64,000 nt of DNA from Paracoccus aerius (GTDB taxonomy: Bacteria; Pseudomonadota; Alphaproteobacteria; Rhodobacterales; Rhodobacteraceae). The stretch spans positions 1 to 64,000 of the forward strand of contig NZ_BNCL01000001.1 in the NCBI RefSeq assembly GCF_014656455.1, in the 5' to 3' direction. This document shows, piece by piece, positions 29,664 to 38,251 of the stretch; the first letter of the stretch is position 1, and every line of letters begins with the position of its first letter. The position numbers and the translations under genes are program-made. Under the pieces are notes generated by a model. The model was not told the origin of the DNA and made no database searches. It worked only from the letters and a program-made list of their open reading frames with translations.

Positions 29664-31016
29664 TCAAGCGGATGATGCAGCCTTGCGCGGGGTCAGGTGG
29701 ATGGCGATGCCGTCGCGGGCGCGGACGGTCAGGCGCGCGACTGGGATGGGCGGCACGGGACCAGGGCTCAGGCGGAAGGCGTCCAGGACGCGGGCCAGCA
29801 TCACCACCCCTTCGATCATCGCAAGGCCCGCGCCGGGGCAGGCGCGTTCCCCGGCCGAGAAGGGGATGAACGCGTCGCGGATGCTGGGCCGGCTTTCGGG
29901 GCAGGACCAGCGGGCGGGGTCGAAGCGGTCGGGATCATCCCACAGGCGCCTGTGGCGGTGAAGATGCCAGGGCGACAGGACCATTTGCGCACCTTTCGGG
30001 ACGGGGCGACCGCGCATCTTCTGCGGGCGGGCGGCCTCGCGCACCATCATGGGGACCGGGGGGTAGAGTCGCAGGGCTTCGCGAAACACCGCCCGCGTGA
30101 CACGCAGGGCATTGACGCCGGCCATGTCGGGGGTCAGGGCCGCCGCCTCGGCCGCGACGGCTTCCTGCCATTGGGGATGGGCGGCCAGCAGCCACAGGGC
30201 CCAGGACAGGGCGGATGCGCTTGTTTCGTGGCCCGCCAGGAAGAAGATCGCTACCTGGTCCACCATCTGGGGTTCCGAAAAGCATTGGCCCGTCTGCGGG
30301 TCGGGGGTGGTCATGATGCGCGTGGCAAGATCGTCCGGCGCATCGCCCCGGCGGATCGCCTGCATCCGGGCCGCGACCAGATCGGCGATCAGCCCGCGGA
30401 TCTGGGTGGCCGTCTGGCGGGTGCGGCGGGAATGGGGCTGCGGCAGCCAGCGGGGCCAGGGCAGAAGGCCGGCCAGGTTGACGACGGGCTGTGCCTCCTG
30501 ATGGGCGCGGAAGGCGGCAAAGACCTGCGTCGCCGTCTCGTGCTCGATGGGCATCGAGAAGAGCGCGCGGAAGATCACGTCGGCGGCGGCATGGCTGGCC
30601 GGTGGCTCGATGTCCTGGAGGCCGGGCTTCAGGCGCGCGACCATGGCATCGGCCGCTTCGAAGATGGCGGGCAGGGTTTCGTGCAGCCTGCCGCCGTCGA
30701 ATGCCGGGTCGATGATCCGGCGCTGCGCGGCCCATTCCGGCCCGTTGGTCACGAAGACCGAATTTCCCAGCAGCGGCGCCAGTCCCGCGCGGAGCCGGTT
30801 CGATTTCGGGAACTCGCCAGGGCGGTCCTTCAGGATCAGCCGGATCAGCGCGGGATCGTTGCAGAGGAAGCTGTGGACCAGCGGGCTGCGGAACTCGGCC
30901 ATCCAGGCACGGTACAGGCGGTCGGGCAGGGCTGAAAGCAGGTCGCGGCGGAATGCGCGGGCGAAGCGCAGGACGCTGCCGCGTCCCTCGGTCGCCTGGG
31001 GGCGCGGCGGGATCAT
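29664..31016 (-). CDS. Cytochrome P450
   Basis: 450 aa, soluble-type (no N-terminal membrane anchor). I-helix oxygen-activation motif AGHETS near 260, K-helix EALR (ExxR), PERF-like DPDRFDPARW, and heme-ligand loop FSAGERACPG with Cys393. It presumably hydroxylates a hydrophobic substrate, but the sequence does not show which. No ferredoxin or reductase is adjacent. Its ATG overlaps the stop of the upstream alpha/beta-hydrolase by 4 bp (ATGA), so both are probably translated together. Confidence 0.93.
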   Translation of the reverse strand: MIPPRPQATEGRGSVLRFARAFRRDLLSALPDRLYRAWMAEFRSPLVHSFLCNDPALIRLILKDRPGEFPKSNRLRAGLAPLLGNSVFVTNGPEWAAQRRIIDPAFDGGRLHETLPAIFEAADAMVARLKPGLQDIEPPASHAAADVIFRALFSMPIEHETATQVFAAFRAHQEAQPVVNLAGLLPWPRWLPQPHSRRTRQTATQIRGLIADLVAARMQAIRRGDAPDDLATRIMTTPDPQTGQCFSEPQMVDQVAIFFLAGHETSASALSWALWLLAAHPQWQEAVAAEAAALTPDMAGVNALRVTRAVFREALRLYPPVPMMVREAARPQKMRGRPVPKGAQMVLSPWHLHRHRRLWDDPDRFDPARWSCPESRPSIRDAFIPFSAGERACPGAGLAMIEGVVMLARVLDAFRLSPGPVPPIPVARLTVRARDGIAIHLTPRKAASSA

Positions 31017-32203
31017 GGCAGGCCCGGTCCGGCAGGGGTGGCGATGCGTCCGGGCGAATGCTTGCGGCCCGCGAAACGGTCAGCCAGCGTCTGCGGCCCG
31101 GCGGTGATGGCGAAATAGTCATAGTCGCCCGGCCGGTCGAAGGCGCAGAGATATTGGAGGTGCAGCCGGAACCACCGCCACCGCATGTCGCGCTGCTGCT
31201 GCGGCGACAGCGTGTGCGTGAAGGCCGCGGACAGGACCAGCGGCCAGCGTTGATCCGCACCCGCCACGCCCGTGACCGCCACGGGATCGCACAAGGCGAA
31301 GCTGCAGGGATCGCCGGGCGCCGTCACGTCCACCCAGAAGATGTCCGTCTGTTGGGAGAGATAGGCCAGATCAGCCCGCAGCCGCTGCGCGCGCGGCAGG
31401 AAGGCCGCCATTGGCACGACATGGCCCAGCGTCATCAGCGACAGGGCGGGGCCGTTCGGCCTCCGGCCCCGGCGTAGCAGATCGGCTAGCATCGACACGG
31501 CCAGATAGGCGCCCGAGGAATGGCCGACCAGCAGGACCTCGTCCAGCTCGTCGTCCACGGCTTGGGCCAGCCGGTCGGTGAAACGCTTCAGCCTTTCTTC
31601 CAGCCCGGCCGGGTAGGCACCCTTCATGCTGGCAGTGAAGGCATAGTCGTGCATCAGGTAATAAGCGAACAGGCGGTGGTCCTGGGACCGGGCAAAGGCA
31701 AGAACGCCCCAAGCCAAGCCGGCGGCGGTCAGCAGGCCCAGCCAGAAGATCCCTGTCAGGGCGGTGACAGCCCAGCCTGCCAGTCCCGCCACAGTCAGCG
31801 CGCACAGAAGCTGCGCCAGCAGCATCGCCAGCGGATAAAGCGCCGCCAGAACCGGCCCCCGCCGCAGCCGCATCAGCCGCCGCAGCGCGCCCGAGCGGAT
31901 ATAGACCCAGGCCACCCGCAGCATCTGCCCGTAGGTGCCCCCGATCCCGGCCCGCATCGAGGCCTGGACCAGATCGGACCAGACCAGAACCTCGACCTGC
32001 GACTGCGCCTCGGCTTCGGGAAAGCAGGCGCGGGTCGCCCAGCCGAAGCCCGCCGCGCCACCATGCCGCTCCATCGCCAGATCATAGCCGCAGATCGCGG
32101 CCTGCTTGCGCGATTCGCGCCGATACAACTCTCGGTAGCGGCGCGGGGGCATGGGGTCAAAGCCCGGAACATACAGGACCAGGCGGCGGAAGGGTCGTGT
32201 CAT
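31013..32203 (-). CDS. Alpha/beta-hydrolase-fold membrane protein
   Basis: 396 aa from the ATG at 32203. Opens with RRLVLYVPGFDPMPPRRY, has two to three hydrophobic segments around 117-175 (LYPLAMLLAQLLCALTVAG, GIFWLGLLTAAGLAWGVL), then a nucleophile elbow GHSSG near residue 226 (VLLVGHSSGAYLAVSML). This is an unusual arrangement in which membrane segments interrupt or cap a hydrolase domain. It overlaps the P450 start by 4 bp; a joint lipid- or ester-processing role is possible but inferred from context only. Confidence 0.75.
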   Translation of the reverse strand: MTRPFRRLVLYVPGFDPMPPRRYRELYRRESRKQAAICGYDLAMERHGGAAGFGWATRACFPEAEAQSQVEVLVWSDLVQASMRAGIGGTYGQMLRVAWVYIRSGALRRLMRLRRGPVLAALYPLAMLLAQLLCALTVAGLAGWAVTALTGIFWLGLLTAAGLAWGVLAFARSQDHRLFAYYLMHDYAFTASMKGAYPAGLEERLKRFTDRLAQAVDDELDEVLLVGHSSGAYLAVSMLADLLRRGRRPNGPALSLMTLGHVVPMAAFLPRAQRLRADLAYLSQQTDIFWVDVTAPGDPCSFALCDPVAVTGVAGADQRWPLVLSAAFTHTLSPQQQRDMRWRWFRLHLQYLCAFDRPGDYDYFAITAGPQTLADRFAGRKHSPGRIATPAGPGLP

Positions 32204-32261
32204 GGGCAATCCGTCAAGCGCCGGACCAGAATAGGCAGGCCTGCCGAGCTCGCAAGGCGAT

Positions 32262-32942
32262 TCAGCCCTGCCAGCGGTTCTGCAGCGCCTCGATCGCCGC
32301 AATCCGGCGGTCGACGGGGGGATGCGACAGAAGCCAGGCGGGGGCGGATCCAGAGCGGCTGCCTGTCAGCCGTTCAAGCTTGCGGAACAGCGAGATCTGC
32401 GGAGCGGTCCCCAATCCCGCCCGGATCATCAGGGCACTGGCGAAGCGGTCCGCCTCGAATTCGTCGTCGCGCGACAGGCGGGCGGCGACGGCGGTGGCGA
32501 TCAGCCCGGCAATCCAGGCACCAAGCCCCGGGATGATCCGGCCCAAAATCCCGGCAAGCGCCATGCGGATCGCGTTCTGCCCCGCAAAGTCGATCATCCG
32601 CCGCCGGGCATGGCCGTGGGCCACATGGCCCAGTTCATGGGCAATGACGCTGGCCAGTTCCTCGGGGGTGACCTCGCCCGCGTCCAGCTTGCGGATGAAG
32701 CCGCGGGTCAGGAAGATGCGCCCGTCGGGGGCGGCAAGGCCGTTGACGGGGTCCACCTCATAGACATGGGCGCTGACGGGGGGCAGGTCCATGGCCCGAC
32801 CCAGCCGTTCCAGCATGGGCGTCAGGCGGGGGTGGTTCAGCGGGGTCGATTTCTGGTTCAGTTCCTGCCGCAGCCGCCACAGGGAAAAGAACCACATGGC
32901 GGCCAGATACAGAACCAGCAGGATGATCGGCAGGTATTTCAT
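32262..32942 (-). CDS. M48-family zinc metallopeptidase
   Basis: 226 aa. One N-terminal membrane segment (LPIILLVLYLAAMWFFSLW), then the zinc motif HELGH (102-106), a hydrophobic stretch, and the third ligand in DEFEADRFA. The arrangement resembles HtpX/BepA-like membrane or periplasmic proteases used in quality control. LLSHPPVDRRIAAIEAL is the usual M48 C-terminal signature. It precedes the hydrolase/P450 pair by 58 bp on the same strand. Confidence 0.9.
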   Translation of the reverse strand: MKYLPIILLVLYLAAMWFFSLWRLRQELNQKSTPLNHPRLTPMLERLGRAMDLPPVSAHVYEVDPVNGLAAPDGRIFLTRGFIRKLDAGEVTPEELASVIAHELGHVAHGHARRRMIDFAGQNAIRMALAGILGRIIPGLGAWIAGLIATAVAARLSRDDEFEADRFASALMIRAGLGTAPQISLFRKLERLTGSRSGSAPAWLLSHPPVDRRIAAIEALQNRWQG

Positions 32943-32981
32943 GGCACCAATATGGCCCCGCCTCGGCCCCCGCGCCAGAGG

Positions 32982-34163
32982 TCAGCCAAGGATCCGCATC
33001 GCCTGGGTCAACCCGTCCAGCGTCATGGGCATCATGCGGTTTTCGAAGATATTCCCGATCATCGCTATGGACTGGGTGTATCCCCAATGCGCCTGCGGGA
33101 CGGGGTTCAGCCAGATGTGATCGGGCCAGGTCTCCACCGCGCGGCGCAGCCAGACCTCGCCTGCCTCGGGGTTCCAGTGTTCGTTGGCCCCGCCCGGCAC
33201 CGCGATCTCGTAGGGCGACATCGACGCATCGCCCACGAAGATGCATTTGTAGTCGCGCCCGAAGCGGTGCAGCACGTCCCAGGTGGGCGTCTGTTCCGTC
33301 CAGCGGCGGCGGTTGTCCGTCCAGACGCCTTCGTAAAGGCAGTTGTGGAAATAGAAGTGCTCCATGTGCTTGAACTCGGCCCGCGCGGCCGAGAACAGCT
33401 CGTCCACGACGCGGATATGGTCGTCCATCGACCCGCCCACGTCCAGAAACAGCAGCACCTTGACGGCATTGCGCCGTTCCGGCCGGGTCTGCACGTCGAT
33501 ATAGCCGTGATCGGCCGTGGCGCGGATCGTGGCGGGCAGGTCCAGCTCGTCCTCCGCCCCATGCCGCGCCCATTGGCGCAGGCGCTTCAGCGCGACCTTG
33601 ATGTTGCGGGTGCCTAGTTCGACATTGTCGTCGAAATCGCGGAATTCGCGCTTGTCCCAGACCTTGACCGCGCGGCGGTGGCGGGATTCGTCCTGGCCGA
33701 TCCTGACGCCTTCGGGGTTGAAGCCATAGGCGCCGAAGGGCGATGTTCCGGCGGTGCCGATCCACTTGCTGCCGCCCTGGTGGCGCCCTTGCTGTTCGGC
33801 CAGCCTTTCACGCAGCTTCTTCATCAACTCGTCAAAGCTGCCGCTGCCCTGAAGTTCGGCCTTCTCGGCCTTGGTCAGCAGTTTCTCGGCCAGCTTTTCC
33901 AGCCATTCGCGGGGGATGGCCTGTTCGGTGACAAGCGCCTCTAGGGGGATCTGTTCCATGCCGCTGAATGCCTCGGCGAAGGCACGGTCGAAACGATCGA
34001 TGTGGCGTTCGTCCTTGACCAGCACCAGCCGGGACAGGTGATAGAAGCCGTCAACGGACCAGTCGGCAAGGCCCGCCTGCATCCCGCCCATCAGGTCCAG
34101 CCATTCCCGCAGCGAGACCGGAACCCCCTGCCGGCGCAAGCTGTCCAGGAACGGGATGAACAT
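32982..34163 (-). CDS. VWA-domain protein (CoxE-like)
   Basis: 393 aa from the ATG at 34163 (a GTG one codon upstream is in frame). The C-terminal half is a von Willebrand A domain with the MIDAS motif DVGGSMDDH near 240 and later FVGDASMSPYEIA. The N-terminal half is charged and helical. CoxE-like VWA proteins often partner with MoxR ATPases, but no MoxR gene is nearby. The start overlaps the stop of a 54-aa membrane-protein ORF (TGATG), which implies coupling. Confidence 0.85.
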   Translation of the reverse strand: MFIPFLDSLRRQGVPVSLREWLDLMGGMQAGLADWSVDGFYHLSRLVLVKDERHIDRFDRAFAEAFSGMEQIPLEALVTEQAIPREWLEKLAEKLLTKAEKAELQGSGSFDELMKKLRERLAEQQGRHQGGSKWIGTAGTSPFGAYGFNPEGVRIGQDESRHRRAVKVWDKREFRDFDDNVELGTRNIKVALKRLRQWARHGAEDELDLPATIRATADHGYIDVQTRPERRNAVKVLLFLDVGGSMDDHIRVVDELFSAARAEFKHMEHFYFHNCLYEGVWTDNRRRWTEQTPTWDVLHRFGRDYKCIFVGDASMSPYEIAVPGGANEHWNPEAGEVWLRRAVETWPDHIWLNPVPQAHWGYTQSIAMIGNIFENRMMPMTLDGLTQAMRILG

Positions 34164-34327
34164 CACATCGTCCGGTCAAGGATGACGGTGGCGAACAGGC
34201 CCAGCAGGGCAAAGGCGATGCCGAAGCCCGCCGCGTATTGAGCGCGGTCGCGCCACGTGCCGCCCAGCTTGCCGGCCCGGCGCCAGCCCAGGAATGCACC
34301 GATAATGGCGGCGGCGATGACGATCAT
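34163..34327 (-). CDS. 54-aa predicted membrane protein
   Basis: Small minus-strand ORF beginning MIVIAAAIIGAFLGWRR, a hydrophobic N-terminal helix with a basic stop, then RAGKLGGTWRDRAQYAAG and a second hydrophobic helix (FGIAFALLGLFATVIL), ending RTM. The two-helix hairpin and stop/start overlap (TGATG) with the VWA gene support it as a real gene, co-translated with VWA. Function unknown. Confidence 0.65.
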   Translation of the reverse strand: MIVIAAAIIGAFLGWRRAGKLGGTWRDRAQYAAGFGIAFALLGLFATVILDRTM

Positions 34328-34464
34328 GAAGGCCCCAGGCTTTGCTTCTGGCCTTTCAGATAGCCGCTGGCCGGGGAGGGCGCAACCGAGGGGCAGGGGA
34401 ATGTCTATGGAACATGCGCGACGGCATCGGGTTGGATTGGATCATCCAAGCCCAGGAGGACGCC

Positions 34465-34623
34465 ATGACCGACAAGGAAAACCCCGACGCCGTTCCGCCC
34501 GGCACAACCGGCGCAGGCGAAAACATCTGCCGCAAATGCGAGGGCAGCGGCCGGGCCGAAGGCAAGGAATGTCCCGAATGCGGCGGCACTGGCAAGGTCA
34601 CGACAGGGATCGGCGGCGGCTGA
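34465..34623 (+). CDS. 52-aa DnaJ-type zinc-finger microprotein
   Basis: Starts at the ATG at 34465 behind AGGAGGA. Contains two CxxCxGxG motifs (CRKCEGSG and CPECGGTG), the DnaJ cysteine-rich repeat, and nothing else recognisable. It probably binds one zinc. The open frame extends 41 codons upstream, but the Shine-Dalgarno fixes this start. It stands alone, convergent with the sitABCD-like genes. Confidence 0.75.
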   Translation: MTDKENPDAVPPGTTGAGENICRKCEGSGRAEGKECPECGGTGKVTTGIGGG

Positions 34624-34661
34624 CTCGTCGAGGCTCGCAGCGGCTGGCGTTGCGGTTCTGC

Positions 34662-35486
34662 TCAGGTCACGGCGTTGCGGGTGACAGTCTGCCGCCAGAA
34701 GAAGACCAGCGTGAACAGCGCGGTCATCACCACCACGATGGTGGGCGCGGGGGCGCTGTCCAGCCAGAAACTGATCCAGATGCCCAGAAGGCTTGATGCG
34801 GTGGCAATCAGGACCGACAGGGCCAGCATTGCCTGCAAGCGCGTGGTGACAAGGAAGGCAATGGCCCCCGGCGCAATCAGCAGCGCGACCGACAGGATGA
34901 TCCCCACCGCCGACAGCATCGCCACGACCACGGCCGAGATCATCGCCAGCATCCCGTAATGCAGCCAGCGGATCGAGAGGCCCGCCACCCGCGCCTGCAC
35001 CGGGTCGAAGACCAGCAGCGCGAAGTCGCGCCATTTCAGGATCAGCACCAGCCCCACCACGGCCGAGATCGACCCGGCCGAGATGAAGTCGTCGCGACCG
35101 ATCCCCAGGATATTGCCGAACAGGATATGGTCGAGGTGCACGTCGGTCGGGAATTGCGTGTAGATGACAAGGCCCAGCCCGAACATGCCCGCCATGACCA
35201 CGCCCAGGGCCGTGTCCGGCTTGACGCGGCTGTTGGCGTCCAGCCAGCCCGCCGACAGGGCGCAGACCATCCCTGCGGCAAAGGCACCGATCAGCAGCGG
35301 GATGCCGGCCAGATAGGCCAGCACGATCCCCGGCAGCACCGCATGGCTGATCCCGTCGCCCATCAGCGCCCAGCCTCGCAGAACCAGGAAGCAGCTAAGC
35401 AGGGCGGCGGGGACCGCGACGATCACGGCGATCAGCGCGGCCTCGACCATGAAGGGAAAGGCGAAGGGGGCGGTGATCCAGGTCAT
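34662..35486 (-). CDS. sitD: Metal ABC transporter permease (SitD/MntD-like)
   Basis: 274 aa from the ATG at 35486, which overlaps the stop of the preceding permease by 4 bp (ATGA). Multi-pass ABC-3 family permease: LRGWALMGDGISHAVLPG is the conserved cytoplasmic coupling motif, followed by alternating membrane segments and SVALLIAPGAIAFLV. It pairs with SitC to form the channel. Two permease genes, as here, are typical of SitABCD rather than ZnuABC. Confidence 0.85.
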   Translation of the reverse strand: MTWITAPFAFPFMVEAALIAVIVAVPAALLSCFLVLRGWALMGDGISHAVLPGIVLAYLAGIPLLIGAFAAGMVCALSAGWLDANSRVKPDTALGVVMAGMFGLGLVIYTQFPTDVHLDHILFGNILGIGRDDFISAGSISAVVGLVLILKWRDFALLVFDPVQARVAGLSIRWLHYGMLAMISAVVVAMLSAVGIILSVALLIAPGAIAFLVTTRLQAMLALSVLIATASSLLGIWISFWLDSAPAPTIVVVMTALFTLVFFWRQTVTRNAVT

Positions 35487-36334
35487 TCGGTCGCCTCGCG
35501 GACCCGGCGGCGGCTGGCCAGAATACCGTGGCGCGGGGCCAGGACAAAGGCGGCAAGGAAGATCAGCGTCTGCAACACGACGATGATGCCGCCTGTCGCG
35601 CCGTCCAGGAAGAAGCTGACATAGGCCCCGGTTGCCGAGGTCAGGCTGCCGATGGCGACCGAGAGCGCGATCAGCCGGGGAAAGCGGTCGGTCAGCAGAT
35701 AGGCGGTGGCGCCTGGCGTCACCACCATGGCGATGACGAGGAAGGCGCCGACGGTCTGCATGGCGGCCACCGTGGATCCGGCCAGAAGCGTGAAGAACAG
35801 GATACGAAGCCGCCCCGGATGCAGGCCGATGGTGCGGGCATGGCTTTCGTCGAAGAAGACCACCATCAGGTCGCGCCACTTTGCCAGCAGGATCACCAGC
35901 GACACGCCGCCGATGATCGCCAGTTGCAGCGTATCGCCGGGCGAAATCGCCAGGATGTTGCCCATCGTGATCGCCTGAAGATCGACCGAGACCGGGTTCA
36001 GCGAGATCATGAACAGGCCGATCCCGAAGAAGCCGGTGAAGATCAGGCCGATGATCGCGTCCTCCTTTAGCCCCGTGCGGCTGTTCAGGAACAGCATGGT
36101 CAGCGCGGCCAGTCCGCCCGACAGGAATGCGCCAAGTGCAAAGGGCAGGCCCAGCATATAGGCCCCCGCCACACCGGGCACGATGGAATGGGACAAGGCG
36201 TCGCCGATCAGGCTCCAGCCTTTCAGCATCAGATAGGCCGACAGGAAGGCGCAGACTCCACCCACGAGGGCCGAAACCCAGATGGCGTTCGTCATGTAGC
36301 CATAGGTGAAGGGGACCAGCAGGGTGTCCAGCAT
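35483..36334 (-). CDS. sitC: Metal ABC transporter permease (SitC-like)
   Basis: 283 aa from the ATG at 36334; the open frame continues upstream through the intergenic repeat but is not protein-like there. ABC-3 permease with LMLKGWSLIGDALSHSIVPG and VGAFLVIAMVVTPGATAYLL. About 88 bp separate it from sitB; the repeat hairpin in that gap could reduce downstream expression. Confidence 0.85.
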   Translation of the reverse strand: MLDTLLVPFTYGYMTNAIWVSALVGGVCAFLSAYLMLKGWSLIGDALSHSIVPGVAGAYMLGLPFALGAFLSGGLAALTMLFLNSRTGLKEDAIIGLIFTGFFGIGLFMISLNPVSVDLQAITMGNILAISPGDTLQLAIIGGVSLVILLAKWRDLMVVFFDESHARTIGLHPGRLRILFFTLLAGSTVAAMQTVGAFLVIAMVVTPGATAYLLTDRFPRLIALSVAIGSLTSATGAYVSFFLDGATGGIIVVLQTLIFLAAFVLAPRHGILASRRRVREATE

Positions 36335-36363
36335 CAGGCGCTGCCCCTTGCGTCCCTCGACGG

Positions 36364-36411
36364 CCGGGGGGCCAGCCCCCCGGACCCCCCGGGATATTTT
36401 CGCCAAGATGA
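36364..36411. repeat. Dispersed AAATATCC + G/C hairpin repeat, copy 2 (inverted)
   Basis: Hairpin CCGGGGGG (36364-36371), loop CCAG, CCCCCCGG (36376-36383), then ACCCCCC and GGATATTT on this strand, i.e. the reverse complement of copy 1 including CTTCATC-like flank sequence. It lies inside the sit operon between sitB and sitC. Confidence 0.6.
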
Positions 36412-36422
36412 AGGGGCCTTGG

Positions 36423-37268
36423 TCATTCGTCCTTCCTGCGGGCGCGCTGGTCGTAGAACACCAGCGGGCGTTCGTCATCGGTAAAGACATCCAGGCTGCG
36501 CTGGTCGGCATCGTCATGAAGGGCGGCGCCGCCGAGGACGAAGTGGCGCAGGACGCCGCCGAAGGCGTGGCGCAGGTTTTCCGGGGTGAAGGTCGTCTCG
36601 GTCGGGCCGTGGGCCAAGACGGTGCCCTTCACCATCACGACCCGGTCGCAGTATTCCGGGACCGAGCCCAGGTCGTGGGTGGAAACCAGCATGACCCGCC
36701 CTTCGTCCCGCATCGCCTTGAGCAGCGCGATGATCGCCTGTTCCGTCTGCACGTCCACGCCGGTGAAGGGTTCGTCCAGCAGGATGACCTGGGCTTCCTG
36801 GGCGATGGCGCGGGCCAGAAAGACGCGCTTCTTCTGGCCGCCCGACAGTTCGCCGATCTGCCGACGGCGGAAGTCGGTCATGCCGACGCGCGCCAAGGCC
36901 GATTCAACCGCCTGCCGGTCGGTCGCGCGGGCGCGGCGGAAGAAGCCCATGTGGCCGTATCGGCCCATCATCACGACGTCCTCGACCAGGACGGGGAAGG
37001 TCCAGTCCACCTCCTCGGCCTGGGGGACATAGGCGACAAGGTTGCGGGACAGGGCTTGGTCCACCGTGCCGCCCATGATGCAGACCTGCCCCGAGGCATG
37101 GGGCAACAAACCCATCAGCGCCTTGAACAGCGTCGACTTGCCTGCACCGTTCACGCCGACCAGGGCGGTGACGGAACCTTGCGGGACAGTGAAGCTGGCA
37201 TCCTGCAGCGCGGTGACGCCGTTGCGATAGGCTACGGTTAGGTTCCGGACGTCGATCCCCTCGCTCAT
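36423..37268 (-). CDS. sitB: Metal ABC transporter ATP-binding protein (SitB-like)
   Basis: 281 aa. Walker A GVNGAGKST, Q-loop (YVPQAEEVDW), signature LSGGQKKR, Walker B VILLDEPFTGVD and switch His (STHDLGS) are complete. The PQAEEVDWTFPV stretch is typical of Mn/Zn-type ATPases. Its ATG overlaps the sitA stop by 4 bp. Confidence 0.92.
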   Translation of the reverse strand: MSEGIDVRNLTVAYRNGVTALQDASFTVPQGSVTALVGVNGAGKSTLFKALMGLLPHASGQVCIMGGTVDQALSRNLVAYVPQAEEVDWTFPVLVEDVVMMGRYGHMGFFRRARATDRQAVESALARVGMTDFRRRQIGELSGGQKKRVFLARAIAQEAQVILLDEPFTGVDVQTEQAIIALLKAMRDEGRVMLVSTHDLGSVPEYCDRVVMVKGTVLAHGPTETTFTPENLRHAFGGVLRHFVLGGAALHDDADQRSLDVFTDDERPLVFYDQRARRKDE

Positions 37269-38140
37269 CCCCCAAGCCCGTTCACGATGGTTTCCGAGGT
37301 GACGCGCAGCAGGTCAAGGTAGGTCGGGACGGGGCCGTCAGCCTCGGACAGGCTGTCCACGTAAAGGACGCCGCCATAGGCGGCGCCGGTCTCGGACGCG
37401 ATGCGGCGGGCGGGGCGGTCGGAAACGGTGGATTCCGAGAATACCACGCCGATGTCGTTCTGCCGCATCACGTCGATCACGTGGCGCACCTGCTGCGGGG
37501 TGCCCTGCGCATCGGCATTGATCGGCCAGAGGTAGAGCTCTTGCAACCCAAAATCACGGGCGAGATAGGAGAACGCCCCTTCGGATGTGACCAGCCAACG
37601 ACGGTCGGGGGGCAGGGCGCGGGCAGCATCGCGCAGGGGGGCGATGGTCTGCGTGATCTGCGCCTTGTAGGCATCGGCATTGGCCAGGTAGGTCGCGGCA
37701 TTGTCCGGGTCGGCCGTGGCCATGGCAGTGGCGATGTTGTCCACATAGACCAGGGCGCTGTCCAGGGCCATCCAGGCATGGGGATTGGGCTTGCCGTCGT
37801 AATCGCCGCCGGTGATCGACATCGGCTGGATCCCGTCGCTGACCACCGCGACCGGAACATCGCCCAACTGGTCGATGAATTGCTGGAACCAGCTTTCCAG
37901 GTTCAGGCCGTTCACCAGGATCAGGTCCGCATCCGCCGCGCGGATCAGGTCGCCCGATGTTGGCTGGTAGTTGTGGATCTCGGCCCCCGGCTTGGTGATG
38001 GATTCCACCGTGGCGGCCTCTCCCGCGACGTTGCGTGCCATGTCCGCGATGATCGTGAAGGTCGTGGCGACCTTCAGCTGTTCGGCCTGGGCAGGCAGGG
38101 CAAGAAGGGCGGCAAGGGTGGCGACCAAAGGCAGTTTCAT
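37265..38140 (-). CDS. sitA: Mn/Fe-binding periplasmic protein (SitA-like)
   Basis: 291 aa. Signal peptide MKLPLVATLAALLALPAQAE, then an A-1/TroA-type solute-binding fold. Predicted metal ligands His56 (IHNYQPTSGD), His121 (NPHAWM), Glu187 (TSEGAF) and Asp262 (YVDSLS) form the His2-Glu-Asp set usual for Mn(II)/Fe(II) binders; zinc binders normally use three His and a His-rich loop, absent here. First gene of the sit operon, directly downstream of the promoter/operator shared with the Fur-family gene. Confidence 0.9.
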   Translation of the reverse strand: MKLPLVATLAALLALPAQAEQLKVATTFTIIADMARNVAGEAATVESITKPGAEIHNYQPTSGDLIRAADADLILVNGLNLESWFQQFIDQLGDVPVAVVSDGIQPMSITGGDYDGKPNPHAWMALDSALVYVDNIATAMATADPDNAATYLANADAYKAQITQTIAPLRDAARALPPDRRWLVTSEGAFSYLARDFGLQELYLWPINADAQGTPQQVRHVIDVMRQNDIGVVFSESTVSDRPARRIASETGAAYGGVLYVDSLSEADGPVPTYLDLLRVTSETIVNGLGG

Positions 38141-38172
38141 CGGTTCCGATATCCAGCATCCGTCGATGGATG

Positions 38173-38224
38173 ATTAGTGTGCGAACCGTTCTCAACTGTC
38201 AATAGTTGAGAACTAGTTGCAACT
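38173..38224. promoter_or_regulatory. sitA promoter with overlapping inverted repeats (putative Fur/Mur operator)
   Basis: On the minus strand, -35 TTGACA (38202-38197), 18 bp, -10 ACTAAT (38178-38173) reads into sitA. The -35 sits in the spacer of a perfect 10-bp inverted repeat GTTCTCAACT (38188-38197) / AGTTGAGAAC (38204-38213). A second palindrome AGTTGCAACT (38215-38224) follows. The divergent Fur-family gene starts 27 bp further on, making metal-dependent repression of both genes likely. Confidence 0.6.
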
Positions 38225-38251
38225 GAACGTCCGGTGGGGCATCAAGGTTGC

